Of a DNA stretch of 64,000 nucleotides, positions 8,671 through 18,344 are shown piece after piece. The notes under the pieces are model-generated. The model was not told the origin of the DNA. It did no database searches and saw only the letters and a list, made by a program, of their open reading frames with translations. Both the position numbers and the translations under genes were made by a program. Source of the stretch: Streptomyces sp. NRRL F-5727 (GTDB lineage Bacteria; Actinomycetota; Actinomycetes; Streptomycetales; Streptomycetaceae); assembly GCF_000719555.1 (NCBI RefSeq), contig NZ_JOGX01000024.1:47127-111126 (forward strand), given 5' to 3'. Every line of letters begins with the position of its first letter. Position 1 is the first letter of the stretch.

Positions 8671-9201
8671 ATGACGTCGAGTACGAGTCGGAGTCTGCCG
8701 GAACGGATCGAGGGGGCCGACGAGCGCGGCCTGGCCGCCGCCGGACTCGCCTGTCTGGACCGGTGCCTGCCGCTGCTGGCGCCCGACCGCGCGGAGGCGC
8801 TCCGGCCGGTGTGGGCGGCGGTGGCGCGCGGGGACGGCGCCATCTGGGCCGAGGCCGTCGCCAAGGCGCGGGTCGAGCTGGACGGCGCCGGGGGCGAGGC
8901 CGCCGAGGCCGGCGGGACCGTCACCATGGTCCGCGCCATGCTCGACGGCGTACCCGCCGAGTGGGCCGAGCGGCCCCTGCGGGAGTGGGCCGGGCGGTGC
9001 TCCTCGGTGGCCCTCGCCGTGCACCGCCTGTTCGACGTGACCGAGGACGGCCCGCTGCACGCCGGCGAACTCCGGCGCCAGCAGGCCGTCCTGGACGCGG
9101 TCGCCCACGGCCCGACCGGACTGCGCCGGGCCCGTGAGCTCTCCGTCGAGGGCGGCCGGGTCCTGCGCGCGGTGGTCGCGCGCCGGGCCAGGACCGCCTG
9201 A
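8671..9201 (+). CDS. Conserved hypothetical protein
   Basis: This 176-aa soluble, Ala/Arg/Glu-rich, largely helical protein has no motif that I recognise. The ATG is preceded by GAGGAGG at 5 bp, and codon use matches the neighbours, so it is a real gene. It ends 3 bp before the convergent Clp-N gene. No function is proposed. Confidence 0.8.
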   Translation: MTSSTSRSLPERIEGADERGLAAAGLACLDRCLPLLAPDRAEALRPVWAAVARGDGAIWAEAVAKARVELDGAGGEAAEAGGTVTMVRAMLDGVPAEWAERPLREWAGRCSSVALAVHRLFDVTEDGPLHAGELRRQQAVLDAVAHGPTGLRRARELSVEGGRVLRAVVARRARTA

Positions 9202-9204
9202 GGG

Positions 9205-9951
9205 TCAGCCCTCGGAGAGGGCCTGGACCTCGACCGACGCGGAGGCGACGAGCTCGGAGAGCTGCCGTTCGGCCGTCGCCTTCTCCAGGCCGAGGCCGCT
9301 CAGCACGCCCGCGCCGTCCTCGTGCTCCAGCAGGGCGAGCAGGATGTGCTCGGTGCCGACGTAGTTGTGGCCGAGCCGCAGCGCCTCGCGGAAGGTCAGT
9401 TCGAGCACCTTCTTCGCCGCCGCGTCGTACGGCACGAGCGCCGGCACGTCCTCGACGGCGGGCGGCAGCGTCGGCGTGACGGCCTCCCGCAGCTGCTCGG
9501 CGGTGACGCCCTGCGAGGTGATCCACAGGACGGCGAGCCCCTCGGGCTCGGCGAGCAGGCCGAGCGCGAGGTGGCCGGGGACGGTCTCGTCGTTCCGCGC
9601 GGCGATCGCCTCGTTCTGCGCGGCGACGACGACCGCGCGGGCGCGCGGGGTGAAGCGGGCGAACCCGGCGTTCGGGTCCATCTTCTCGGAGTCGGGGTCC
9701 TTGGGGACGAACCGCTTCTGGGCGGCCTGGCGGGTCACGCCCATGCTGCGGCCGATGTCGGTCCAGGAGGCGCCGGAGCGGCGGGCCTGGTCGACGAAGT
9801 GGCCGATGAGGTGGTCGGCGACCTCGCCGAGGTAGTCCGCCGCGATGACCGCGCCGGAGAGCTGGTCCAGCGTGTCCGGGTGGACCTTCTTGATCGCTTC
9901 GATGAGTTCGTCGAGACGGATGCTGACGTTCGGAACCACGGGCTGCGTCAT
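9205..9951 (-). CDS. Clp N-domain protein with N-terminal HTH
   Basis: This 248-aa protein has residues 1-80 carrying a helix-turn-helix like SWTDIGRSMGVTRQAAQKRF. Residues 90-245 form two Clp N-repeats (FTPRARAVVVAAQNEA, GHLALGLL, HNYVGTEHILLALL), as in ClpC/ClpA adaptor-binding domains. There are no AAA modules, so it is not an unfoldase. It may sense misfolded protein or a Clp partner and act on DNA. A near-consensus promoter and a palindrome directly upstream fit autoregulation. Confidence 0.88.
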   Translation of the reverse strand: MTQPVVPNVSIRLDELIEAIKKVHPDTLDQLSGAVIAADYLGEVADHLIGHFVDQARRSGASWTDIGRSMGVTRQAAQKRFVPKDPDSEKMDPNAGFARFTPRARAVVVAAQNEAIAARNDETVPGHLALGLLAEPEGLAVLWITSQGVTAEQLREAVTPTLPPAVEDVPALVPYDAAAKKVLELTFREALRLGHNYVGTEHILLALLEHEDGAGVLSGLGLEKATAERQLSELVASASVEVQALSEG

Positions 9952-9964
9952 GAGGCAACCTTAG

Positions 9965-10002
9965 GTTGACAGTCCCTGACTGTCAACGGGTGGTTGACAG
10001 TC
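9965..10002 (-). promoter_or_regulatory. Promoter and operator of the Clp-N/HTH gene
   Basis: Perfect 10-bp arms GTTGACAGTC and GACTGTCAAC flank CCT (9965-9987), and a third GTTGACAGTC half-site lies at 9993-10002. On the minus strand, TTGACA, a 17-bp spacer and TAAGGT form a near-consensus promoter ending at about 9959. The palindrome covers the -35 box and spacer, the geometry of repression. The regulator is probably the downstream HTH protein, which is inferred. Confidence 0.75.
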
Positions 10003-10071
10003 GCTGGTGCTCACTCTTTCGAGTGATGTGTCGTATCGCGTGAAGATGGGAGAAACCGGGCGGCCCAGGGT

Positions 10072-10127
10072 CAAAAAAAGGGAGACGACCGGGGCCGCCA
10101 CCCCCCACAGGAGAGGCCCCGGTCGTC
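10072..10127 (-). terminator. Intrinsic terminator with T7 tract, minus strand
   Basis: Perfect 13-bp arms (GACGACCGGGGCC at 10084-10096, GGCCCCGGTCGTC at 10115-10127) are followed on the minus strand by TCCC and seven T. This is an unusually canonical intrinsic terminator for so GC-rich a genome. No minus-strand coding gene ends here. Confidence 0.8.
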
Positions 10128-10330
10128 ATCCACGGAGCCGCAGCACGGCTCCGTACTCCATACAGCGCCGGTGGTGCGGTTTCTGTCACACCACCCGCTC
10201 GGGGAGCGAAGGTTGCAAGTTGCACAAGGTGCGCGTACCACGTGGACGCGACCCCCGCACTCGACGTAGTTTGCTGGAGCGCGAGGCGGACTCGGCGGCG
10301 ATGACCAGCCCCGACGACCCGGCCGACGTA
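10072..10330 (-). ncRNA. Candidate small RNA (gene-free stretch)
   Basis: Between the Clp-N operator and the sigma gene, 370 bp hold no convincing protein gene. The minus strand has a terminator at 10072-10127, a perfect 9-bp-arm hairpin at 10132-10154 (ACGGAGCCG/CGGCTCCGT), and a GTGGTG/CACCAC pairing just upstream. A short minus-strand RNA would explain a terminator with no gene. Its 5' end is not determined. Confidence 0.35.
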
Positions 10331-10373
10331 CTGACGCGCGCGCAGAAGGCGACCGACGGACAGGGTTTGGGGA

Positions 10374-11069
10374 GTGCTGGGGGACGACGCGGAGCTGACG
10401 GCCGCGGTGCTCGCTGCGCAGAACGGGGACGAGGACGCCTTCCGGACTGTGTACCGCGCCGTGCATCCCCGTCTGCTGGGCTACATGCGCACACTGGTCG
10501 GGGACGCCGACGCCGAGGACGTCACCTCGGAGTCCTGGCTCCAGATCGCCCGCGACCTCGACCGCTTCAGCGGCGACGCGGACCGCTTCCGCGGCTGGGC
10601 GGCCCGGATCGCCCGCAACCGCGCCCTCGACCACATCCGGATGCGCGGCCGCCGGCCCGCCTCCGGCGGCGACGAGACCGAACTGACCGACAGGCCCGCC
10701 GACTCCGACACCGCGGGCGAGGCCCTGGAGGCCCTGGCCACCGGTGACACCCTCGCCCTCATCGCCCGGCTCCCGCAGGACCAGGCCGAGGCCGTCGTCC
10801 TCCGCGTCGTCGTCGGCCTCGACGCCAAGAGCGCCGCGGAAGCCCTCGGCAAGCGCCCCGGCGCCGTCCGCACCGCCGCCCACCGCGGCCTGAAGAAGCT
10901 CGCCGAACTCCTCGGCGTCGACGGCACGGCCGGCCCCGGAGCGGGGGAGGAGGGCGCCGACGGCGGCCAGGCGCTCGACGGCGTGCCACCCCAGCGCGGC
11001 CGGAACCCGGGGTTCATAGCCCCCGGCGGTGTGACGCATTGGCGTCCGCGTACGCAGAAGGACATGTGA
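10374..11069 (+). CDS. ECF-type RNA polymerase sigma factor
   Basis: This 231-aa protein has region 2 at about residues 20-90 (FRTVYRAVHPRLLGYMRTLV, then AEDVTSESWLQIARDLDRF and ARNRALDHIR). Region 4 is at about residues 125-180 (RLPQDQAEAVVLRVVVGLDAKSAAEALGKRPGAVRTAAHRGLKKL). The C-terminal 45 residues are low in complexity. The GTG start has only a weak ribosome site. The stop overlaps the next ATG (TGATG), coupling it to a membrane protein that may be its anti-sigma factor. Confidence 0.92.
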   Translation: MLGDDAELTAAVLAAQNGDEDAFRTVYRAVHPRLLGYMRTLVGDADAEDVTSESWLQIARDLDRFSGDADRFRGWAARIARNRALDHIRMRGRRPASGGDETELTDRPADSDTAGEALEALATGDTLALIARLPQDQAEAVVLRVVVGLDAKSAAEALGKRPGAVRTAAHRGLKKLAELLGVDGTAGPGAGEEGADGGQALDGVPPQRGRNPGFIAPGGVTHWRPRTQKDM

Positions 11070-12223
11070 TGGCCGACGAGCGGTACCAGTGGCTCGACCC
11101 GGAGGCCGCGGAGCGGCTGCTCCGCGGCGAGCCCGTCGACCCCGTCGACCCGTCGGCCCGCACCCGGGCGGCGGCCCTCGCCGACGCCCTCGACGCGGCC
11201 CGCGCCGCCACCGCACCCGCCCCCGGCACCCCGCTCGCCGGCGAGGAGGCCGCCCTCGCGGCCTTCCGCACCGCCTCCGCCGCCCGCGCCTCGGCCGCGG
11301 CCGCGTCCGCCGCCCCGGCCGACCTCGGAGGGGTCCGGCTCGCCCCCGCCCCCGGCCCGGGCCGGCGATGGGGCCGCTCCCTGCGGTACGGGCTGGCCGC
11401 CGCGCTCGCCGCCGTCACCGTCGGCGGCGTCGCCGTCGCCGCCGGGACCGGGGTCCTCCCGCTGGTCGACAAGGAACCCTCCCGTACGGTCACCGCCGCG
11501 GAGACCGCCACCCCGCCCGAGCCGCGCGAACCGACCGCCGGCATCGAACGGCACGGCGACCCGTCCCGGAGCGGGGACCCCGGCCACCCGTCCGGCACGC
11601 CCGCGCCCGGCACCAGCCCCACCGCCGGCCCGCACGACGGCACCGCGAGCCCCGGCCCGGGCACCACCCCCACCGGGGAGGACCGCACCGACCGCGACCC
11701 CGCCGACCCCACCGCCACGGCCCGCGGCGGCGACACCGGCGAGGTCAGGCTCGCGGCCTGCCGCGACTACCGCTCCGGCCGCCTCGACGAGGCCGGCCGC
11801 CGCCGGCTCGCCACCGCCCTGCGCACCGGCGAGACCCTGCGGGTCTACTGCGACCGGCTCTTCGGCGGCGACACGGACGCGTCCGGCTCCACCGGTTCCA
11901 CCGGCTCGACGGGCTCCACCGGTTCCGGCGGTTCCGGCGGCGACAAGGAGAAGGACGGCGACGCCAAGGACGACGGCGACGCCAAGGACGAGGACGGGAA
12001 CGCGCCCGACCTCTCGCACGGCACCGTCCCCACCCCCAGCGACCCCAGCCGCAGGCGCGGCCAGGACCGGCCCGACCCGAAGGACCGCCCCAAGGCCAAG
12101 CCCAGGGCGAAGACGGGGACGCAGGCCGGGACGCGGTCCGGGCCCCGGGTCGAGACGATGGCCGGGGCGCCCGTCGAGGCCCTCGCGCTCTGCCCGACGG
12201 AAGCCCCCGAGCCCGGGGTGTGA
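11069..12223 (+). CDS. Membrane protein, candidate anti-sigma partner
   Basis: This 384-aa protein has a cytoplasmic N-domain (residues 1-100, containing ERYQWLDPEAAERLLRGE), one membrane helix (about 105-130), and a long Pro/Thr/Gly/Asp-rich outer domain. The outer domain has a GST repeat near residue 270 and a charged KDGDAKDD segment. Coupling to the sigma gene and one-helix topology suggest control of that sigma factor. No zinc HxxxCxxC motif of classical anti-sigma factors is seen, so this remains inference. Confidence 0.8.
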   Translation: MADERYQWLDPEAAERLLRGEPVDPVDPSARTRAAALADALDAARAATAPAPGTPLAGEEAALAAFRTASAARASAAAASAAPADLGGVRLAPAPGPGRRWGRSLRYGLAAALAAVTVGGVAVAAGTGVLPLVDKEPSRTVTAAETATPPEPREPTAGIERHGDPSRSGDPGHPSGTPAPGTSPTAGPHDGTASPGPGTTPTGEDRTDRDPADPTATARGGDTGEVRLAACRDYRSGRLDEAGRRRLATALRTGETLRVYCDRLFGGDTDASGSTGSTGSTGSTGSGGSGGDKEKDGDAKDDGDAKDEDGNAPDLSHGTVPTPSDPSRRRGQDRPDPKDRPKAKPRAKTGTQAGTRSGPRVETMAGAPVEALALCPTEAPEPGV

Positions 12224-12320
12224 CACTTTCGGGCCCGTCGGCGCAGTACTGAATGAGCCGACTGGTCATCGGCCGCGCAGAGAGCCGGGGTTCCCCCCGT
12301 ACCTACGGCTCCGCGCACCC

Positions 12321-12359
12321 GGCGCGGGTGGGACACGTTCCCCCGGTCCCACCCGCGCC
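12321..12359. terminator. Bidirectional hairpin terminator
   Basis: Perfect 14-bp arms (GGCGCGGGTGGGAC and GTCCCACCCGCGCC) with an 11-nt loop lie between the convergent sigma-operon and L,D-transpeptidase genes. Confidence 0.8.
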
Positions 12360-12379
12360 CCTTCTTCCCTCCCCGTCCG

Positions 12380-13246
12380 CTACCAGTGGACGACGACCTT
12401 GTCGCCGACCTTCACCTGGTCGAAGAGGGCCGCGATCTTCGCCCGGTCCCGGACGTTCACGCAGCCGTGCGAGGCCCCGTCGTAGCCGCGCGCCGCGAAG
12501 TCCGCCGAGTAGTGCACGGCCTGGCCGCCGCTGAAGAACATCGCGTACGGCATCGGCGTGTGGTAGATCGTCGACGTCCAGTCCTTGGCCTTCCAGCCCA
12601 CCGCGAAGGTGCCCTCACGGGTCGGCGTGTTCTCCGAACCGAAGCGCACGTCCATCGACGAGACCACCCGGCCGTCGATCATCCAGGCCAGCGTCCGGCT
12701 CTCCTTGCTGATGCAGAGCACCCGGCCCGTCATGCAGCGCGCGTCCGGCGTGTCCAGCTTGTTGCTGGTCGACGGCTTCAGCTCGTCCGCCGTCGGCTTC
12801 TTCGTCATGCCCAGCAGCCGCTGCCACGTCGTCTCGTCCACCGACCCCGTCGCGGGCAGCCCCCGCTTCCGCTGGAAGCCCGAGACCGCCTTCGCCGTGA
12901 TCGAGCCGTAGAAACCGGTCGGCGCCCGGTCGAAGTAGTCCAGCTGGCGCAGCCGCGCCTGGAGCTCCCGCACCTGGTCGCTCTCGTCGCCGTCCTTCAT
13001 CAGCACCTTCGCCGAAGGCGCCGGAGCGGGCGCCGAGGTGGGAGGCGCGGACGTCGGGGCGGGCGAGGACGGCTTCCCGTCACCGGACGTGGGAGCGGGC
13101 GCGGGTGCGGAAGTCGGCGCGGTCGTGGGCGCGGTGGACCCCCCGCCGCCTCCGGACCCGGCCGCCTGGGCCGTACAGCCGGTGACGGCGAGCGCGACGG
13201 CGGCCGTCGCGAGAACGGCTCTGCGTATGGCGGAAGAACGCTTCAT
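12380..13246 (-). CDS. L,D-transpeptidase lipoprotein
   Basis: This 288-aa protein probably forms 3-3 crosslinks in peptidoglycan or attaches proteins to it. A signal peptide ends in lipobox VTGC (Cys24), followed by a Gly/Ser/Pro/Thr linker. A peptidoglycan-binding domain (about residues 95-165, VRELQARLRQLDYFDRAPTG) precedes the YkuD catalytic domain. That domain holds the histidine of QAVHYSADFA and the nucleophile in GASHGCVNVRD. The ATG at 13246 was preferred to longer frames because it begins the signal peptide. Confidence 0.94.
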   Translation of the reverse strand: MKRSSAIRRAVLATAAVALAVTGCTAQAAGSGGGGGSTAPTTAPTSAPAPAPTSGDGKPSSPAPTSAPPTSAPAPAPSAKVLMKDGDESDQVRELQARLRQLDYFDRAPTGFYGSITAKAVSGFQRKRGLPATGSVDETTWQRLLGMTKKPTADELKPSTSNKLDTPDARCMTGRVLCISKESRTLAWMIDGRVVSSMDVRFGSENTPTREGTFAVGWKAKDWTSTIYHTPMPYAMFFSGGQAVHYSADFAARGYDGASHGCVNVRDRAKIAALFDQVKVGDKVVVHW

Positions 13247-13451
13247 GGTTGCCCCCCGATGGAAGATCTGTGTCCTTAGGGATGCTTCCCGCGGGCCCGT
13301 GGTTGCGCACCTGTGCGAGCAAGCGCTCATGCTGTGAGGAAGGTCCCAGCGTGCTGCTCTCCACCGGGCCGCACGCCCACGGCTACAGTCCGTCGCGAGG
13401 GTCGGTACCGCCGGGTAAGAGCGGCAGCAGGTCAATCGGGAGGCACAAGCA

Positions 13452-15032
<1,581 letters not shown>

Positions 15033-15086
15033 TCCGAGGAGACACCACGGCCCCCGCCTCCCGGCCAGGGACGCAGGGGCCGAAGT

Positions 15087-15116
15087 GGCCCCCGGCCGAA
15101 GCGTCGGCCGGGGGCC
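15087..15116 (+). terminator. Hairpin terminator after the mutase gene
   Basis: Perfect 13-bp arms (GGCCCCCGGCCGA and TCGGCCGGGGGCC) with the tetraloop AGCG lie 54 bp after the mutase stop and are followed by TTCC. Confidence 0.75.
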
Positions 15117-15124
15117 TTCCACGG

Positions 15125-15277
15125 TCAGACGGCGGGCGCGCCGCTCCCCGGGCACGTTTCGGTGCCCGTTCCCGCACGCTGGTGCATGGCGGTCGGCTGG
15201 CCGGGCTCGGCGCCCACGCCGGCCCCGCAGACAGGGCAGTTCCCCTCGCACATGCCGGGGTCGAATCGCTTGGTCAC
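15125..15277 (-). CDS. Small Cys-rich (zinc-ribbon-like) protein
   Basis: This 50-aa protein starts at GTG 15277 behind a strong AAGGAGGA site. Cysteines 10, 14 and 17 (CEGNCPVCG), His32 and Cys42 (CPGSG) could bind zinc. The length is below usual gene-finder limits, but ribosome site and spacing support it. It begins the minus-strand accessory patch. Function is unknown. Confidence 0.6.
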   Translation of the reverse strand: MTKRFDPGMCEGNCPVCGAGVGAEPGQPTAMHQRAGTGTETCPGSGAPAV

Positions 15278-15350
15278 GGACAGTCCTCCTTGGGATAGGC
15301 GGTGCTGACGGTGGTGCGACGTACGCTCCCCGGGCGATGCCGGGGAGGGT

Positions 15351-15758
15351 CTAGAACTGGCGCGCGAAGATACGCGAGCCGTCATAGAAGGTGATGGTGG
15401 CCCCGTGCTGAGGGCCCGCACCCTCTTGGGTGGACCACCGCTCGATCTGCGAGATCTCCGGGCATTCGGACTGCGCGAGCAGGGCCGCGAGCCACTCCTC
15501 GGGAGAGCCGGCCGACGCGGGGTCACCCAGCGGGGCCACCGGCGCCCCGGTCACCGGCTCGTCGGCGAAGCCTTCGTGCTTGGCTCCGTCGGGGAGCTGA
15601 CCGGTGAAGTGCCACCGGGTCTCGCCGGTGCTCGTCGTGATCGCCAGCCCGAAGGGGCGCTTGGTGTCGCCGGCCTCGGCGAGCGTCTGCACGCGGCTGA
15701 CCGTCGGGTGGTTCTTCACGAGGTCGAGGACGTAGTCGGTGAATCGCTGGGGGCGCAT
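15351..15758 (-). CDS. Hypothetical protein
   Basis: This 135-aa soluble protein begins MRPQRFTDYVLDLVKNHP, has beta-rich segments (GLAITTSTGETRWHFTGQL, then GATITFYDGSRIFARQF) and no motif that I know. It lies between the Cys-rich gene and a membrane peptide on the same strand. It is probably an accessory gene, as the patch lacks core functions. No function is proposed. Confidence 0.7.
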   Translation of the reverse strand: MRPQRFTDYVLDLVKNHPTVSRVQTLAEAGDTKRPFGLAITTSTGETRWHFTGQLPDGAKHEGFADEPVTGAPVAPLGDPASAGSPEEWLAALLAQSECPEISQIERWSTQEGAGPQHGATITFYDGSRIFARQF

Positions 15759-15823
15759 TTGTGATCATTCCTCTCGCGGGCGGCCCGCCCATCCTATGGA
15801 CTGAGGGGCGGTGGTCCTGGACG

Positions 15824-15907
15824 TCAGCGGGTGATGCCGTAGACCAGGGCGGCGAGGAGCCCGGAGACGGTGAGGACGTACAGGGCCTGCCGGCCGCGCT
15901 CCGTCAC
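15824..15907 (-). CDS. 27-aa single-helix membrane peptide
   Basis: The peptide begins VTERGRQALYVLTV and ends LAALVYGITR, an N-terminal charged stretch followed by one hydrophobic helix. Its GTG overlaps the stop of the upstream gene by four bases (GTGA), the standard coupling arrangement, which argues that it is translated. A toxin, a regulator of a membrane complex or an inert peptide are all possible. Confidence 0.45.
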   Translation of the reverse strand: MTERGRQALYVLTVSGLLAALVYGITR

Positions 15908-16356
15908 GGAGCGTCCGTGGGTACGGGCGGCAGGCCGGTGCGGCCGATGAACGAGGCCGACGCACCGGTCTCCCGGTAGTCGCGGATCGAGAGCAGCATG
16001 TCCCGGGCGCAGACGGCGAGGTGCCGTGGGTACGACCACGTACCCAGAGGCCCGTCGGCCGGACCGGACTCACGTAGGCCGTCCCAGACGATCAGGGCCG
16101 CTCGGCCCCGCGTGCACCGGGCGGCCTCGGGGATGGCGGCGAGGCCGTTGGCCAGGACGGCGCAGTACGTGAGCAGGGTGTTCGTCAAGCGGGCCACCTC
16201 CCACTCGCCGGGGTGGTCCCGCAGGGCGAGAACAGTACGGATGGTCGCCTTCGCCTGTTGCTCAACGCGCCGGTCTACCGAGGCCCCTTCCTGGACGAGG
16301 AGCGCGCCGAGGTGAACATTCATGGTGGCTTCGCGCGGACGGGCTTGTTCAGGCAT
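15904..16356 (-). CDS. Hypothetical protein upstream of the membrane peptide
   Basis: This 150-aa mainly helical protein starts at ATG 16356 behind GGGAGGGAG. The segment LTNTLLTYCAVLANGLAAIPEAARCTRGRAA suggests a helical bundle, and the C-terminus is Pro-rich. It is divergent from the HTH-TPR regulator and overlaps the 27-aa peptide. I do not recognise the family. Confidence 0.7.
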   Translation of the reverse strand: MPEQARPREATMNVHLGALLVQEGASVDRRVEQQAKATIRTVLALRDHPGEWEVARLTNTLLTYCAVLANGLAAIPEAARCTRGRAALIVWDGLRESGPADGPLGTWSYPRHLAVCARDMLLSIRDYRETGASASFIGRTGLPPVPTDAP

Positions 16357-16458
16357 GAGTGCTCCCTCCCTTGGGGGCATTCCCGCAATGCGCCGTCCGC
16401 CCCGGTGGCTGTGGCTCGATGATGGGCGGACACGGCACCGCACAGACAGGCCATCGAG

Positions 16459-16476
16459 TGGCCACGCATGGCCACG
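16459..16476. repeat. Phased direct repeat, possible operator
   Basis: TGGCCACG occurs twice with a 10-bp period (16459 and 16469), between divergent hypothetical and regulator genes. One helical turn of spacing on both sides of the same DNA face is typical of operators. The regulator is unknown, with the adjacent HTH protein the obvious candidate. Confidence 0.4.
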
Positions 16477-16503
16477 TCGCGGCCAGGGCCCTGAGGGACC
16501 GGA

Positions 16504-17769
16504 ATGACACCTCACACTGGCGGCATGAGCCGCAACGACGCTCTCCGAGCCGCGCGCCTGAAGTCCGGGTGGAGATCTGCTGACGCCGCGGCCGCCGCCC
16601 TCACGGCACACGGCCGGCAACTGCTCGACGACCCGCACTTCACCGTGTCGCCGAGGACCTGGCGCCGGTGGGAAGGGCCACGCCCGGGTTGGCCTTCCGA
16701 GGAGACCGCGCTCGTCCTCCGTGACGCCTTCGGGAAGTGGCCCGAGAGCCTCGGATTCACCACCCCGCCGGGCTGGATCCGGCCCGAGCACCACGAAGAG
16801 ACCAGCATGCAAGCCGCCCGCTTTCTCGACGTCACTGCCGCCGCACTTGTTCCCGGACCGCTTTCCCGGCAGCAGGTCGACCCTGCGCTCGTCGACTACT
16901 TCCAGTCCCAGCTCGAAGGCCACTACCGCGCCGACATGATGCTCGGCCCGCACGACCTGATCGGCACCCTCGGCCCCCAGTACCAGCTCATCGACAAGCT
17001 CACCCGCAGCGCGACCGGAGAGACCCGTCGCGGCCTGCTCCGCGTCGGCGCCGCCTACGCCGCGCTCGTCGGCTGGCTCTATCAGGACGCCGGCGATATG
17101 AGCGCGGCCGTGTTCTGGCGGGGCATCACCCAGGAGATTGCGCTCCGGGCCCGCGACCCGCACCTCATCGGCTACGCCATGGTCAACTCCGCCGTCGTGA
17201 GAACAGACCTCGGCGACGGGGCCGGAGTCGTCGACCTGTGCGAGGCCGCTCTCGACGAACCAGCGGCCGTCGTTCCGAAGATCCACGTCATGGCCATGCA
17301 GCAACAGGCCCACGGCGCCAGCCTGCTACGAGACCGGGCCGAGGTCGACCGGCTCATCGACCAGGCAGCCAGGCTCCTGCCCCGGGTCGACGACGACCTC
17401 CCATGGGGCAACGCGTGCAGGCGGACGCCCGGCTACCTGGAGGTGCAACGCGCCACCTGCTACGGGCGGCTCGGGCTGGGCGTCGAGGCGGGTGCTCTGT
17501 GGGAGGAGGTGCTCGCCCTCGTCCCTGCGACCGCACGCCGAGACCGTGGCGTCTACATGGCGCGGTACGCCACCGCCGCTGCCACCGCACGCCAGCCGGA
17601 ACAGGCTGTGGAGATCGTGCGGGAGGTGGCGGCCATCGCGGTGGAGACCGGCTCGGCCCGGATGCGGAGGGAGCTGGAGACGCTGGAGCGGGCGATGCGG
17701 CCGTGGCACGATGCGCCCGTAGGCCAGGACCTCGCCGAGGCCCTGGCGCCGGTGACGGAGGGGACCTGA
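16504..17769 (+). CDS. HTH regulator with TPR-like C-terminal domain
   Basis: This 421-aa protein has an N-terminal region (residues 8-80, NDALRAARLKSGWRSADAAA and SPRTWRRWEG) that looks like a Cro/C1-type DNA-binding domain. Residues 150-400 are Ala-rich helices in TPR-like pairs. Such proteins act as signal-responsive regulators in Streptomyces. ATG 16525 (MSRND) is an equally good start. The stop overlaps the start of a pterin-dehydratase-like gene by one base. Confidence 0.8.
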   Translation: MTPHTGGMSRNDALRAARLKSGWRSADAAAAALTAHGRQLLDDPHFTVSPRTWRRWEGPRPGWPSEETALVLRDAFGKWPESLGFTTPPGWIRPEHHEETSMQAARFLDVTAAALVPGPLSRQQVDPALVDYFQSQLEGHYRADMMLGPHDLIGTLGPQYQLIDKLTRSATGETRRGLLRVGAAYAALVGWLYQDAGDMSAAVFWRGITQEIALRARDPHLIGYAMVNSAVVRTDLGDGAGVVDLCEAALDEPAAVVPKIHVMAMQQQAHGASLLRDRAEVDRLIDQAARLLPRVDDDLPWGNACRRTPGYLEVQRATCYGRLGLGVEAGALWEEVLALVPATARRDRGVYMARYATAAATARQPEQAVEIVREVAAIAVETGSARMRRELETLERAMRPWHDAPVGQDLAEALAPVTEGT

Positions 17770-18089
17770 TGTCGGACGGGAAGCGGCCGCTGTCGGAGGC
17801 TGAGATCGAGGAGGCGCTCGCCGGCGTACCCGGCTGGCACCGCGACGGGGACGAGATCACCCGCAGCTACGCCATCCGCTATCACGGCGGCGTCGCCATG
17901 ATCGTGCATGTCGCCGACGTCGAGCGGCTCATCGGCCACCACGCAGACATCGACCTCAGGTGGGGGCGCGTCCGGTTCGGCATCACCACCCACGACGCCG
18001 GCCACAAGCTCACGGCCGCCGACTTCGACCTCGCCCGCCGCATCGATGTCATCGCCGCCGCACACCTCGCCGAGCCGCTCGACGACTGA
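17769..18089 (+). CDS. 4a-hydroxytetrahydrobiopterin dehydratase-like protein
   Basis: This 106-aa protein shows the pterin-4a-carbinolamine dehydratase pattern: LSEAEIEEALAGVPGWH at the start, then RLIGHHADIDLRWGRV with the active-site histidines and THDAGHKLTAADFDLARRID. The enzyme normally recycles pterin for aromatic hydroxylases, but no hydroxylase is nearby. Because it is coupled to a regulator, a DCoH-like partner role is also possible. Confidence 0.85.
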   Translation: MSDGKRPLSEAEIEEALAGVPGWHRDGDEITRSYAIRYHGGVAMIVHVADVERLIGHHADIDLRWGRVRFGITTHDAGHKLTAADFDLARRIDVIAAAHLAEPLDD

Positions 18090-18344
18090 CCTCGGAGACG
18101 ACGAAGCCGGCCCCAGATGGTGGGGGGCGGCGTTCACCGGGGCAGCCCTGTGTGCGCCGGTCTGCGACGAAGGCCGTGGCGGCGCCCGCCGTTCGGGGTG
18201 CAGCCGCAGCGAGGTCAGTGCGGTCTGGCGGCTGAGTGTTGCCCCGATGGTCGTGCACCCGCCGAGCACGTGAGTCGCTGGGGCATTACGGGGTGACCAA
18301 CCCCATAAGTGTCTTACCAGTACCGGTGTGCGACACTCCGCTTC
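18090..18344. other. Gene-free stretch
   Basis: Between the pterin dehydratase-like gene and the exporter I see no convincing reading frame or hairpin. It probably contains the exporter promoter, possibly around CTTACCAGTACC near 18310, but this is weak. Confidence 0.3.

Noticed and set aside
9983..10225. 80-aa minus-strand frame MQLATF...
   Set aside because: Runs through the terminator and the operator with no ribosome site; an RNA explanation is better.
18049..18258. 69-aa minus-strand frame
   Set aside because: Composition of a shadow, no start signal, overlaps the pterin dehydratase end.
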